Below are positions 36,297 through 43,862 of a stretch of 64,000 nt of DNA, one piece after another (within the stretch, counting starts at the first letter, position 1; every line of letters starts with the position of its first letter). Origin of the DNA: Maridesulfovibrio sp. (lineage in GTDB: Bacteria > Desulfobacterota > Desulfovibrionia > Desulfovibrionales > Desulfovibrionaceae). A program made the translations under genes and the position numbers. The notes under the pieces are model-generated. The model worked only from the letters and a program-made list of their open reading frames with translations, was not told where the DNA came from and ran no database searches. The stretch is from positions 1,538,001 through 1,602,000 of the forward strand of contig NZ_OY780933.1 in the NCBI RefSeq assembly GCF_963676065.1, in the 5' to 3' direction.

Positions 36297-36626
36297 CGTG
36301 TAATGTTGTTTCAGTCATTGAAATAATTGAATAAATTTTCGTATTGGGGACATTCTTTCGGTATTTTTAGGGGTGAATGGTTCCCCGTTTCCTTCCCGTA
36401 AACAGTTGTTTTTGGGGGGTGATTATTTGTCTTTAAGGCCCATAGATGGAGGGCAGCTTGGGGTATAAATGTAAGGGTTATGAGAAGTGGGCTTATGTAG
36501 CATTTCAGACCATGAAAAAGGGAAGGTTAGGTCTTAGGGTGTCGCAGAAGTATAAAGGGCATTGACAGAGAGTTTTTCTGGTGATTACTCTTGTAATTTA
36601 ATCACAAAAATAACAAGGTTGCCTGC

Positions 36627-38432
36627 ATGCCGAATCTTCCAAGATTTACTCTTGATGTTTGGAAAAACATTCCAGAAACGAAAAATTTATTATTATTCGC
36701 TCAAGCTGTAGATATACAATTGTTTGATCATTCCTTTGATTCTTTTAGAGCTCCTGTTCTAAATACACATAGTTCAGCTATGGAACTACGACGTCTTATT
36801 ATTAATTATTGTCAATCAAAAGTGAATAAAGGTGTTTTAAATCATTCAATAGAAGAGTTTAAAATAAAGATGGGGTCAGATGATGCAATTACAAATAAAA
36901 AATTATATTCATGTATAATTGAAGATATTGCATTCAATATTAATGATAAAGATAAGCTTAAAAGTTTGATACGTCTTTTATTGACTGATCTAGATAGTAG
37001 ATATTATGATAGCTTGGTCGATAAAATCAAGATTGTTGTGAGTAGTGAACATCTAGACTTATGTATTTTTGGATTAGCTTCTAGTTTTATTTCTGAACTT
37101 GAACTAAAAGGTTTTGATAGACGGTATATTTATAGAAAAAGTTTGAAATATTTTTTTAATAAAAATATTAGACCACGGGAAATCACTACATCGGAATGTA
37201 TTTCTGAATATATAAGCTTATTTGAAGGTGAAGATAAGCAATGGGTTGTTTTAATATCAGTTTCTAATTCAATATTAGAATTTAGTGATAACGCTAAGGA
37301 TATTGGTATAGAAATCCTCGATTCTTTGCCTAGTGAGTTGTCTTCGTTGGTTCGGGCTAAAGAATTTTACCGTGCAGGTGGTGAGGAGTCGTTAATCAAA
37401 CTTGTGCTTGATGCCAAGGATCCGCATTCAGCAAGTGTATTTTCTAGGAAGGTGGTGGATTTCTTTTGTGATATCTGTAAGTTTCATCGACACAGTCTTA
37501 CACTGAATGTTGGTAAAAAGATATTTGTTCGTGAGCTGCCATCGGGGAATCCTATTGTTCTTCCGAAGAGTGTGAATCCTCTCTTATGTGGAGTCGAGCA
37601 GCGTCAGCATGAGGATGATGAACATTTGCAGCTGACATTGTCGATATTCAATGGTGATCGCTTTAGTAAGAGTACTCAAGATTATTTTTTATTTATGAAG
37701 GCACTTGATTTTCATCATGCCGCGATGCAGTCAATCTCAGAAGAGAATCAATTGTTAAATTTATGGTCAGCAATTGAAGGCTTTTTACCCCCTTGCATGG
37801 GAAGTACTGATAGAATTGTACATTATGTTAGTTATCTAGCCCCGTGTCTTGTTGTAACATATTGTGAATACTATTTAAAAGCTGTATATAGAGAGTTCTG
37901 TTTGTCTCCCTTTAATTTTAATGAATTTCTTGCTGATATCGAAGGAGATAATGATTTTCAAAAGATGGTTAAGTTGATTGCTTGTTCAGAGTATAATGAA
38001 GTCAGGAATACTATGTTATATTCTCTGGATAATTATCCAATACTTTACAAACTTTTTTTTGAAGCTAATGACCATTTTAAATCACCTAAAAGTGTTTCTC
38101 AATTTATCTCTACGCATAAAAAGAATTTAGAATTACATTTGAGACGTATTTATACCGTTCGAAACGCGATTGTACATAATGCTCATGCTGAGGTTGGTCC
38201 TAGCTTAAGAACTCTTATAATCAATTTGCATAATTATTTTGATGTAATGATTTCATCTGTTTCTAAAATGAGTAGTGTTGTTCCCCCGAACAATTCTGTT
38301 TATTCAACTTTAGAGAGGATGGTTATATGTGAGCGTATTTATTTAGAAGAATTGAAAAAGAATAAAGATTTATTTACTGTAGAAAATTATAAAGGAATAT
38401 TTGGAAGTTCAAATCCGCTAAATCCATTTTGA
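36627..38432 (+). CDS. Large AT-rich protein with C-terminal HEPN-like motif, possible defence gene
   Basis: 601 residues in a module whose base composition is far more AT-rich than the flanks. No signal peptide. In the C-terminal part RRIYTVRNAIVHNAH (near residue 535) fits the RxxxxH catalytic pattern of HEPN domains, in a helical context seen in Apea-like HEPN proteins. The rest is helical without a recognised domain. It is the only gene between tRNA remnants C and D. A role as RNA-targeting defence or abortive-infection protein is an inference from motif plus context. Confidence 0.6.
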   Translation: MPNLPRFTLDVWKNIPETKNLLLFAQAVDIQLFDHSFDSFRAPVLNTHSSAMELRRLIINYCQSKVNKGVLNHSIEEFKIKMGSDDAITNKKLYSCIIEDIAFNINDKDKLKSLIRLLLTDLDSRYYDSLVDKIKIVVSSEHLDLCIFGLASSFISELELKGFDRRYIYRKSLKYFFNKNIRPREITTSECISEYISLFEGEDKQWVVLISVSNSILEFSDNAKDIGIEILDSLPSELSSLVRAKEFYRAGGEESLIKLVLDAKDPHSASVFSRKVVDFFCDICKFHRHSLTLNVGKKIFVRELPSGNPIVLPKSVNPLLCGVEQRQHEDDEHLQLTLSIFNGDRFSKSTQDYFLFMKALDFHHAAMQSISEENQLLNLWSAIEGFLPPCMGSTDRIVHYVSYLAPCLVVTYCEYYLKAVYREFCLSPFNFNEFLADIEGDNDFQKMVKLIACSEYNEVRNTMLYSLDNYPILYKLFFEANDHFKSPKSVSQFISTHKKNLELHLRRIYTVRNAIVHNAHAEVGPSLRTLIINLHNYFDVMISSVSKMSSVVPPNNSVYSTLERMVICERIYLEELKKNKDLFTVENYKGIFGSSNPLNPF

Positions 38433-38451
38433 TTTGTATCGTTGATATTTT

Positions 38452-38488
38452 AAGGCCGACTTCGGGTTTATTTCCGAAGTCGGCCCTT
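38452..38488 (+). terminator. Terminator of HEPN-like gene
   Basis: GGCCGACTTCGG pairs with CCGAAGTCGGCC around a 7-8 base loop, followed by CTTATTATT. The 38489-38818 stretch beyond it has no gene I can support. Confidence 0.85.
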
Positions 38489-38772
38489 ATTATTCAAATT
38501 TATGCGAAAATAGTTCGTAAAGAATTAAGCTGTGAATTTTCAAGCATGAATATTTGCAGAGATTGTTAACGACTTGTTCTGTTAAAGATTTGTTCCAGTT
38601 TGGAATGGTTCTTTTGGTTGTGTATGGAATAATAAAATTTTGGGGATAAATACTTATTCACTTTCACTTCGCATTGCCTGCTGTAATTTCCCGCGATTCC
38701 CAACATCACCCACACCAGCACCGCCACTCCAACCCACTCAAAGATTAAAAAGGTTTCCCACCCAATTCCCCA

Positions 38773-38810
38773 TAAAAAAAAGGACTTACATCATAGTAAT
38801 GTAAGTCCTT
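38773..38810 (-). terminator. tRNA-Pro terminator copy D
   Basis: On the minus strand AAGGACTTACAT, loop, ATGTAAGTCCTT then eight T. Same position as in copies A-C but a different stem sequence, so copy D derives from a distinct tRNA-Pro locus variant or integration event. Confidence 0.75.
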
Positions 38811-38864
38811 GAATTTACTGGTCGGGGCAGGATGATTTGAACACCCGGCATCTTGCTCCCAAAG
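38809..38864 (-). other. Prophage left attachment site (tRNA-Pro(UGG) 3'-half remnant D)
   Basis: Uninterrupted anticodon-loop-to-CCA half of tRNA-Pro(UGG); the 55-bp block from the T before GAATTTACTGG to CCAAAG is identical to remnant C. The 5' half is absent on the right, so this is not a functional tRNA gene. It lies about 130 bp from the integrase gene stop, the expected place for attL. An intact tRNA-Pro(UGG) is predicted at the other prophage end beyond the window. Confidence 0.82.
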
Positions 38865-38957
38865 AATGCTGCCTAGTATGAATGTGCTGATATGATTGGA
38901 TAAGTTTGTTTTCTGGTCTACACTTTTTGGACATTTGGGCTACTTTAAGGACATAAA

Positions 38958-38988
38958 TGTAGACCAAGGTGTAGACCAAACGTAGACC
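38958..38988. promoter_or_regulatory. Integrase arm-type site candidate
   Basis: TGTAGACCAA occurs twice at 12-bp spacing, followed by a partial third GTAGACC, between the attachment site and the integrase stop codon. Layout matches the TGTGTGCCAA pairs beside remnants B and C. Confidence 0.5.
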
Positions 38989-38993
38989 GTAAA

Positions 38994-40055
38994 TTATCGC
39001 TTCAGCTTTACGACTTTCCCAGTTGGTTTTTGGATGGATGGTTTCAGATTTACAGCGCGCTGTTTTTCGCCCTGAAGCAGATGGTAATATCTTTTCTGGG
39101 TGGTGGTGATGTCGGAGTGTCCGAGAAGGGAAGATACCGCCGCCAAATCTCCACCATTGCGGAGAAGTTCAGAGGCGTACAGGTGGCGAATGTCGGACCA
39201 TGTAACCTCATAGTTGAGCCCTGCTCGTTTTGCTGCGGTCTGGAGGCTCTTGAACATTTGCTTAACCGGTTTCCCCTTGTATTCGATTATGTATTCGCTC
39301 TTTGCTTTTGAGCGCATAGAGATAAGCCGCCCGTTGTCTTCAGGGGTCAGAGGTATGAAGCGATCTGACTTCTCTGTCTTGGTTCCGCGGACATGGATGG
39401 TTGCGGCGCGAGGATCATGGTCAGACCAGAGAAGGGAAAAAAGTTCTGACGGGCCGGTTCTGGCTCCGCACATCCACGCCACCTCAAGTCCCCATGCAGC
39501 ATGAGGAGCAGCAACGGCAATCATGCGGGTCAGGCCATCAACATCAAGACCCATATTGCGTTTACGCTCTTTGGATTTGCGCCATTTCTTGAGGGGGTTA
39601 TTTGTGGTGATTTCCTGCTCTATACCGTAAAGGAAAACGGCGCGGAGGTATCCGAAATATCTATTCAGAGTTGCAGGCTTTACTTTTTCAGGAGACCATG
39701 CCGTCTCGGTCAGAATGAGCAGATCGGAGTATTCCAGCTGGTCCACGGGCTTGTGAGTGAGAGCAGGCAGGACAGTGTTATTAAGGATGGAACTCCATGT
39801 TTTTAGGAACTCAGCACCGACATTTCGTGCTTTGGCATCCCGCAAATATTCTTGAGCAAGCTCATCAAGATAAACTTCTGAGCCATGGCGAATCTCAACG
39901 CCTCTGGCCTTTTGTAATGAAATTTCTGCGTCACGGACCTTTGCATGCTTTAAGGACTCCGGACCTCTCCCGCAATATTCTCTAACAGGGCTCTTGCGCC
40001 CTTTTACTCTGTACTGGACATAATGACGTCCATCTTTAGTTGTTCCTACTCCCAT
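38994..40055 (-). CDS. int: Tyrosine recombinase, phage integrase
   Basis: 353 residues. N-terminal arm-binding and SAM-like core-binding domains precede the catalytic domain with the first arginine in CGARTGPSEL, a lysine in GTKTEKSDRF, the RH pair in WSDIRHLYASEL, GH in LGHSDITTTQ and the nucleophile tyrosine in KRYYHL. The first histidine of the usual HxxRH box is replaced by serine, a tolerated variation. It recombines at the tRNA-Pro 3' end next to its own stop codon. Confidence 0.93.
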   Translation of the reverse strand: MGVGTTKDGRHYVQYRVKGRKSPVREYCGRGPESLKHAKVRDAEISLQKARGVEIRHGSEVYLDELAQEYLRDAKARNVGAEFLKTWSSILNNTVLPALTHKPVDQLEYSDLLILTETAWSPEKVKPATLNRYFGYLRAVFLYGIEQEITTNNPLKKWRKSKERKRNMGLDVDGLTRMIAVAAPHAAWGLEVAWMCGARTGPSELFSLLWSDHDPRAATIHVRGTKTEKSDRFIPLTPEDNGRLISMRSKAKSEYIIEYKGKPVKQMFKSLQTAAKRAGLNYEVTWSDIRHLYASELLRNGGDLAAVSSLLGHSDITTTQKRYYHLLQGEKQRAVNLKPSIQKPTGKVVKLKR

Positions 40056-40070
40056 GAATGCTATCTATCA

Positions 40071-40310
40071 CTAAACCGCTACGGGCGTAAATCCTTCCTT
40101 GGGCCTGCGCCTGGAGGTGTATTTCTTCTTGGTGAAAGTCTTGCGGTCTTCCATCCAGCTATCAAGGTCAGCGACTTTATAGCGGCTGTTCTTGGGGCCG
40201 TAAGTGGGGATGTGGTCAGCAGTAACGTATCGTCCGAACTGCTTCGCGCTATATCCTACGTACTCGGCTGCGTCTGCTCTGTTTATATATGCGGGCTTAA
40301 TGTCTGCCAT
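40071..40310 (-). CDS. Excisionase-like MerR/AlpA-type DNA-binding protein
   Basis: 79 residues with a winged-helix excisionase pattern: YINRADAAEYVGYSAKQFGRYV then a tail rich in basic residues (TKKKYTSRRRPKEG). Directly upstream of the integrase gene on the same strand, the usual xis place. It probably directs excision. Confidence 0.72.
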   Translation of the reverse strand: MADIKPAYINRADAAEYVGYSAKQFGRYVTADHIPTYGPKNSRYKVADLDSWMEDRKTFTKKKYTSRRRPKEGFTPVAV

Positions 40311-40315
40311 AATCC

Positions 40316-40522
40316 TTACCCCTCAATCCTAATCTTATTCCACAATTCGATTGCGTTCGCCTCATCCTCACCGTAGGGACCATGAAGCCCGCAACTGTGA
40401 CAACGGACATAGAAATTACCCATCTGTTGCTCTCCCCAACGAGACATCTGTGGACGGCAGTTGCCTTTGTGGGTTGATGAGACTTTGCAATTTGGGCATT
40501 TTTTGATTCTGGGTTCTGCCAT
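40316..40522 (-). CDS. Lar-like restriction-alleviation zinc ribbon
   Basis: 68 residues: KKCPNCKVSSTHKGN, YVRCHSCGLHGPYGE and EDEANAIELWNKIR match the small phage Lar-type pattern (CxxC...CxxCG-x-GP-x-EAIxxWN). The longer frame from 40587 is not supported. Known Lar proteins soften type I restriction; here function is by similarity of pattern only. Confidence 0.65.
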   Translation of the reverse strand: MAEPRIKKCPNCKVSSTHKGNCRPQMSRWGEQQMGNFYVRCHSCGLHGPYGEDEANAIELWNKIRIEG

Positions 40523-40525
40523 GCC

Positions 40526-40951
40526 TTACCCCTCAACCCCGGACCCAGCGCAATGGGGGCAGCGTCTGAGCTTTGCAGGGCAACCACCTTTCCCGGTTGC
40601 GTCTACCTGAAGGCAATAGCCGGTCGCTACGGCCTGTTCACCTTCTACGCAGTCATAGCAGTCTGTATAGTCTGTGATCTTGGTTTGCCCGCGCTGGTTG
40701 GTGAAGCAAGCTCTGTTGCGCATATCACAGATATACTGTCTCAATTCCCCAGCAGCCCCGGCAAGCTTTGCGTTCTGGGTGCGGAGGCGGGCGTTTTCGT
40801 CATATGCCTTTTCTGCGTCGTGGAGGGCGGAACGGAGGTTTGCGTTTTCCTCTTTAATGCTGGAAATTTCTTCCATCGCCCGAATGAATCTTTTGCGGAG
40901 ATTCTCGCAACGGATAGATAATTTTCGAATCATTGTTTTGTCGTCTATCAT
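40526..40951 (-). CDS. Phage coiled-coil/cysteine-rich protein, unknown function
   Basis: 141 residues: a helical first half with coiled-coil character (KEENANLRSALHDAEKAYDENARL) and a cysteine-containing second half ending RRCPHCAGSGVEG. In the leftward early operon; its start overlaps the stop of the gene upstream. No family recognised. Confidence 0.6.
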   Translation of the reverse strand: MIDDKTMIRKLSIRCENLRKRFIRAMEEISSIKEENANLRSALHDAEKAYDENARLRTQNAKLAGAAGELRQYICDMRNRACFTNQRGQTKITDYTDCYDCVEGEQAVATGYCLQVDATGKGGCPAKLRRCPHCAGSGVEG

Positions 40952-41124
40952 TCCTTCATTCCTTCATGCTGTTTCTGTCCGAACTGATTATAGTGAGACT
41001 GCATCAATTCTTTCGGACCAATCTTGGGGCATCTTGCCGCAAGTTCTTCAATCATTTTGACTTGTTCTTTCTTGAGGAATCCCGTTTTGTTGCGGCCTGC
41101 ATCGAATTTTATGTATTCGCTCAT
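40948..41124 (-). CDS. Small phage protein, unknown function
   Basis: 58 residues (MSEYIKFDAGRNKTGFLKKE...), overlapping both neighbours by 4 bp (ATGA junctions), which supports translation as part of the leftward operon. No recognised motif. Confidence 0.55.
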   Translation of the reverse strand: MSEYIKFDAGRNKTGFLKKEQVKMIEELAARCPKIGPKELMQSHYNQFGQKQHEGMKE

Positions 41125-41501
41125 GCTGCATCCTTCACTTTTCTAGCCGATTCCAAATCACTGGCACCGCTGCTGTATTCCTGTGCCGTGTATTCGTAAT
41201 AAGACTGAAGTTCTCGCAATGCGCGGGCAAGGGTTCCGTCTGTCTTCTCTGCCAACCAACGAGCCTTTAAGCCGAACCCAGCACTCCTCACCGTATATTC
41301 AATACCCGGCTTTCCAAATCTGGTGTGTTCTCGCCGGACAACTTCCAGTGTTGAAGTCCTGTTAAATCCAGCGGTTTTGATTCCCGTAGCTGTAATGTAC
41401 TCTTTGGGATTCTCTGCCCGGTGAACGGTCCACTTGTAACCCGGCATGATTTTGACGAGTTCTTTCCGAAATGCAGTGGAATTGAATTTTTTATCTGCCA
41501 T
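41121..41501 (-). CDS. Phage protein, unknown function
   Basis: 126 residues, basic, with KIMPGYKWTVHRA and a KARWLAEKTDGTLARALREL helix. No assigned family. Overlaps the next gene by 4 bp in the leftward operon. Confidence 0.6.
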   Translation of the reverse strand: MADKKFNSTAFRKELVKIMPGYKWTVHRAENPKEYITATGIKTAGFNRTSTLEVVRREHTRFGKPGIEYTVRSAGFGLKARWLAEKTDGTLARALRELQSYYEYTAQEYSSGASDLESARKVKDAA

Positions 41502-41516
41502 ATTCCCTCCCGCCGC

Positions 41517-42074
41517 TTACGCGGATTTACGGTGTGCGTAGAGCGATTCTTCGTAGGCGAAGAGTTGATCCCACTCATGCACAGTGTTTTCATTGTTGAA
41601 ACGCGCTTTCTTGCCCTGCATTTGCCCCCCCCAATCCAGCATTTTTGTCCAGAGTTCGGGATAATTGCTTCGCAGTATTCGCAATGACTCCTTACTGGTG
41701 ATAGGACAGCAGAAGCAGGAAACACGATTAAAGTGGTCATATGGTGAGCCGGGGCCAAAGAATCCAAGTTCCCGGCAACCTTCGAGTGCTTCCGCTTCGG
41801 TGATTCCCCACTCAATCAAGGGGAACCTGCACTTATATTTTGTACTGTTTAAGTTTTTGGACTTGGTTCTATGGGCTTCATCCGCAGCAATGCCGATGCA
41901 AGAAACAACATCCGGCACTTGCAATAGGTACTTGTCTTTGACTTCATTCTTCCGGGTCGTACACCAGCGTCTTGAAGCTGACGGCCAGCCTTTACCAATC
42001 ATGCTCAACTTGCCTTTATCTTCTCCCGTCCGTTTAAAAACGGGGTGATTGAACATCAGGTGCTGCGCGTACAT
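41517..42074 (-). pseudogene. PAPS reductase-like protein, C-terminal part (frame broken)
   Basis: 185 residues beginning MYAQHLMFNHPVFKRTGEDKG, containing KGWPSASRRWCTTRK, FPLIEWGITEAEALEGCRELG and CFCCPITSKESLRILRSNYP, as in phage PAPS-reductase/adenine-nucleotide alpha-hydrolase-like proteins. It is the continuation, in the -1 frame, of the PP-loop part at 42056-42238. One extra A in the run GAAAAACT near 42076 would join both into one protein, so this is a frameshifted gene, a sequencing error or a programmed shift. Confidence 0.65.
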
Positions 42075-42238
42075 AGTTTTTCAAGCTGGTTTATATGCTG
42101 AACCATCCAAGGGAATTCCCAGCCCATATCTACGTAAACAGCTGAGTGGATGGGGATGCCCCGGCGGATGAATTCAAACCCCATGAAGAGGGAGTCTTTG
42201 CCGCCGGAAACGTTCAGCACATAATTAACACTACCCAT
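42056..42238 (-). pseudogene. PAPS reductase-like protein, N-terminal PP-loop part (frame broken)
   Basis: About 60 residues with the PP-loop LNVSGGKDSLFMGFEFIRRG and VYVDMGWEFPWMVQHI, ending in a stop shortly after QLEKL. Start 42238 has GGGGG upstream. PP-loop proteins activate substrates by adenylation; in phages such proteins are found beside DNA-modification genes, but their reaction is not settled. Confidence 0.65.
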
Positions 42239-42725
42239 CACAACCCCCAACCACAGGTTTATAAAAAACTATCCAATGAGTTTTCAGATTCTGGGTAGTC
42301 CGGTGGCCACATATGGGCCGCTGGGAAAAACAGGCCAGAATTTCATTCACTTTTATTTGTGTCTCGTTCCATTTAAAGATCATGGTGCCCCCCCCCGCGA
42401 GGACTCGCCAGCATTCACTGAAGCCTTGGGCGAGGTCTTCACGCCATGTTTCCTTATTCAGCTTGCCGTACTTCGCGGCCTGCCATGATTTAGGGCCTGC
42501 ACGTTCAAGGTGCGGCGGGTCAAAAATAATAAGATGAAAGGATTCATCCTCGTGCGGAAGGTCGCGGAAGTCCGCCACCTGATCTGGGTGAACCTTTAGC
42601 AAGCGTCCGTCACACAGGGGGTGTTCTTCGTCCCGGATGTCGCAGAAGTGAACTAACGGGGTTTCCTTATCGAAATAGAACATCTTGGAGCCGCAAGCGG
42701 GGTCTAGGATTTGGGGGGTAGTCAT
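42231..42725 (-). CDS. Phage SAM-dependent (DNA) methyltransferase
   Basis: 164 residues from ATG 42725 (MTTPQILDPACGSKMFYFD). DPACGS is the SAM-binding motif I and FDPPHLE the catalytic DPP(H/Y) motif of amino-methyltransferases acting on adenine N6 or cytosine N4. WRVLAGGGTMIFKWNE is a typical later strand. Lies next to the C5 methyltransferase gene in the leftward operon; probably protects phage DNA from restriction. Confidence 0.75.
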   Translation of the reverse strand: MTTPQILDPACGSKMFYFDKETPLVHFCDIRDEEHPLCDGRLLKVHPDQVADFRDLPHEDESFHLIIFDPPHLERAGPKSWQAAKYGKLNKETWREDLAQGFSECWRVLAGGGTMIFKWNETQIKVNEILACFSQRPICGHRTTQNLKTHWIVFYKPVVGGCDG

Positions 42726-42727
42726 AC

Positions 42728-43858
42728 CTAAACTGCCTCCTCGATCGAGCCACAAAATTCAGCTGAATTAGTCATTACTTCGCATCCTTCCCCAAAGAGC
42801 CACAAACGCCAGCGCAGCATCCACAGGCACCACTCCGTTTCCGAGCAGGCAAAGCTGCTCTGCCCTTTGGCCCACCCCATAAGTTGCTCCACCCACATTG
42901 GATTTAACTGTCCTTGGTTCTTCCCAGCTGTGCTGGTATTCTCCGGGGCCTGCGGGCCAGAGGTCTCCGCGATAAAGTTCGGTAGCTGAGACATATGTCC
43001 TTTTCCCCTGGCTCGATGCTCCTTCGAGTTCGTGCCTTTGAAGTCCCGCGCGGCCGGAGTCGGAAATCTTTCCACGCTGTTCATCATCTGCGGAAGACTC
43101 TGTCCGGACATGTTTTCCGTGATAGTCCCGCCCCGTTTGGAATCCGTTGCTGCGGGAGTTGCCCAATTCACCTGAGAACCTAGCCCGGGCGAAGTTCTGT
43201 TTCTCTCGCAGGGGCAGTCCCTGTGCTGTGAGGCCTTCGGAGTTGTCCAGCGTTGAACAACCATATCGTTCAAATTCTGTGACCAGCCCTGTGCCTGTTT
43301 CCGTTGATTGCGCTTGTTGCCCGCAACATCTCCGCTGCGGAAATCCCGTGCTTGGGGTGTCTGCCAGTTCTGCGAGGATAAACAGCCTTGCTCTTTCATG
43401 CGGCGCGCCGACTTCCTCCGCCGAGAAGATTCCTGCCTCAACCTTGTAACCATCTTCTTGAAGCTCCCTTCGGATTCGGGCAAAGCCACGGGTAAGGTGA
43501 GCTGCGACGTTCTCGAAGAACAGCCAGCGCGGATTAACTTCCCGCACAATCCTGCGGATTGCAGGCCAGATATAACGAGGGTCGTTTTCTGCAAGACACT
43601 CCCCGGCGTTACTGAAAGGCTGGCACGGGTAGCCGCCAGTGATGATATCCACGATTCCACGCCACGGCTTGCCGTCGAAGGTTTTAACATCGTCCCAGAC
43701 AGGAGCTTCATCCATTCCCGCCTTGCCCATCCGCGCCACGAGAGAGGCCGCGGCATAGGCTTGCCGTTCGACAACACAAACGGTTCGGTACTGATCTGGC
43801 AGGACGAGCGATAGGCCCGCTTCGAGACCGCCGCCCCCGGCACATAGAGCCAAGCCAT
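42728..43858 (-). CDS. Overlapping frame with phage WxTPxAxD-repeat protein character
   Basis: 376 codons without a stop, same strand, other frame, covering nearly all of the C5-methylase gene. The product is not random: four repeats of W/F-x-TP-x-A-x-D type (NWQTPQARDF, RWTTPKASQ, NWATPAATD, RFPTPAARDFKG) and LNPMWVEQLMGWAKGQ near the end, a signature I know from phage proteins encoded near DNA methylases. The repeats coincide with the repeat units of the other frame. Likely a real dual-coding region; translation of this frame is not shown. Confidence 0.5.
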   Translation of the reverse strand: MAWLYVPGAAVSKRAYRSSCQISTEPFVLSNGKPMPRPLSWRGWARREWMKLLSGTMLKPSTASRGVESWISSLAATRASLSVTPGSVLQKTTLVISGLQSAGLCGKLIRAGCSSRTSQLTLPVALPESEGSFKKMVTRLRQESSRRRKSARRMKEQGCLSSQNWQTPQARDFRSGDVAGNKRNQRKQAQGWSQNLNDMVVQRWTTPKASQHRDCPCERNRTSPGLGSQVNWATPAATDSKRGGTITENMSGQSLPQMMNSVERFPTPAARDFKGTNSKEHRARGKGHMSQLPNFIAETSGPQAPENTSTAGKNQGQLNPMWVEQLMGWAKGQSSFACSETEWCLWMLRWRLWLFGEGCEVMTNSAEFCGSIEEAV

Positions 43859-43862
43859 TCAC
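42768..43862 (-). CDS. Phage C5-cytosine DNA methyltransferase
   Basis: 364 residues with the ordered C5-methylase motifs: ALCAGGGGLEAGL (I), GGYPCQPFSNAG (IV, catalytic cysteine), FFENVAAHLTRG (VI, ENV), HERARLFIL (VIII) and LLGNGVVPVDAALAF (IX/X). The target-recognition part has repeated short units (ELADTPSTG, LDNSEGL, ELGNSRSNG, ISDSGRAG). A second long frame overlaps it almost entirely (42728-43858). Its stop codon region precedes the other methyltransferase. It methylates cytosine, probably against host restriction. Confidence 0.85.
   Translation of the reverse strand: MNGLALCAGGGGLEAGLSLVLPDQYRTVCVVERQAYAAASLVARMGKAGMDEAPVWDDVKTFDGKPWRGIVDIITGGYPCQPFSNAGECLAENDPRYIWPAIRRIVREVNPRWLFFENVAAHLTRGFARIRRELQEDGYKVEAGIFSAEEVGAPHERARLFILAELADTPSTGFPQRRCCGQQAQSTETGTGLVTEFERYGCSTLDNSEGLTAQGLPLREKQNFARARFSGELGNSRSNGFQTGRDYHGKHVRTESSADDEQRGKISDSGRAGLQRHELEGASSQGKRTYVSATELYRGDLWPAGPGEYQHSWEEPRTVKSNVGGATYGVGQRAEQLCLLGNGVVPVDAALAFVALWGRMRSND

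Noticed and set aside
38809-38864. A functional tRNA gene
   Set aside because: Only the anticodon loop to CCA half is present; no D arm or 5' acceptor strand is found to the right. The same applies to copies A-C.
41288-41815. 175-codon frame overlapping the PAPS-like C-terminal part
   Set aside because: Reads across the recognised gene in another frame with no motif; unlike the C5-methylase locus there is no repeated protein signature.
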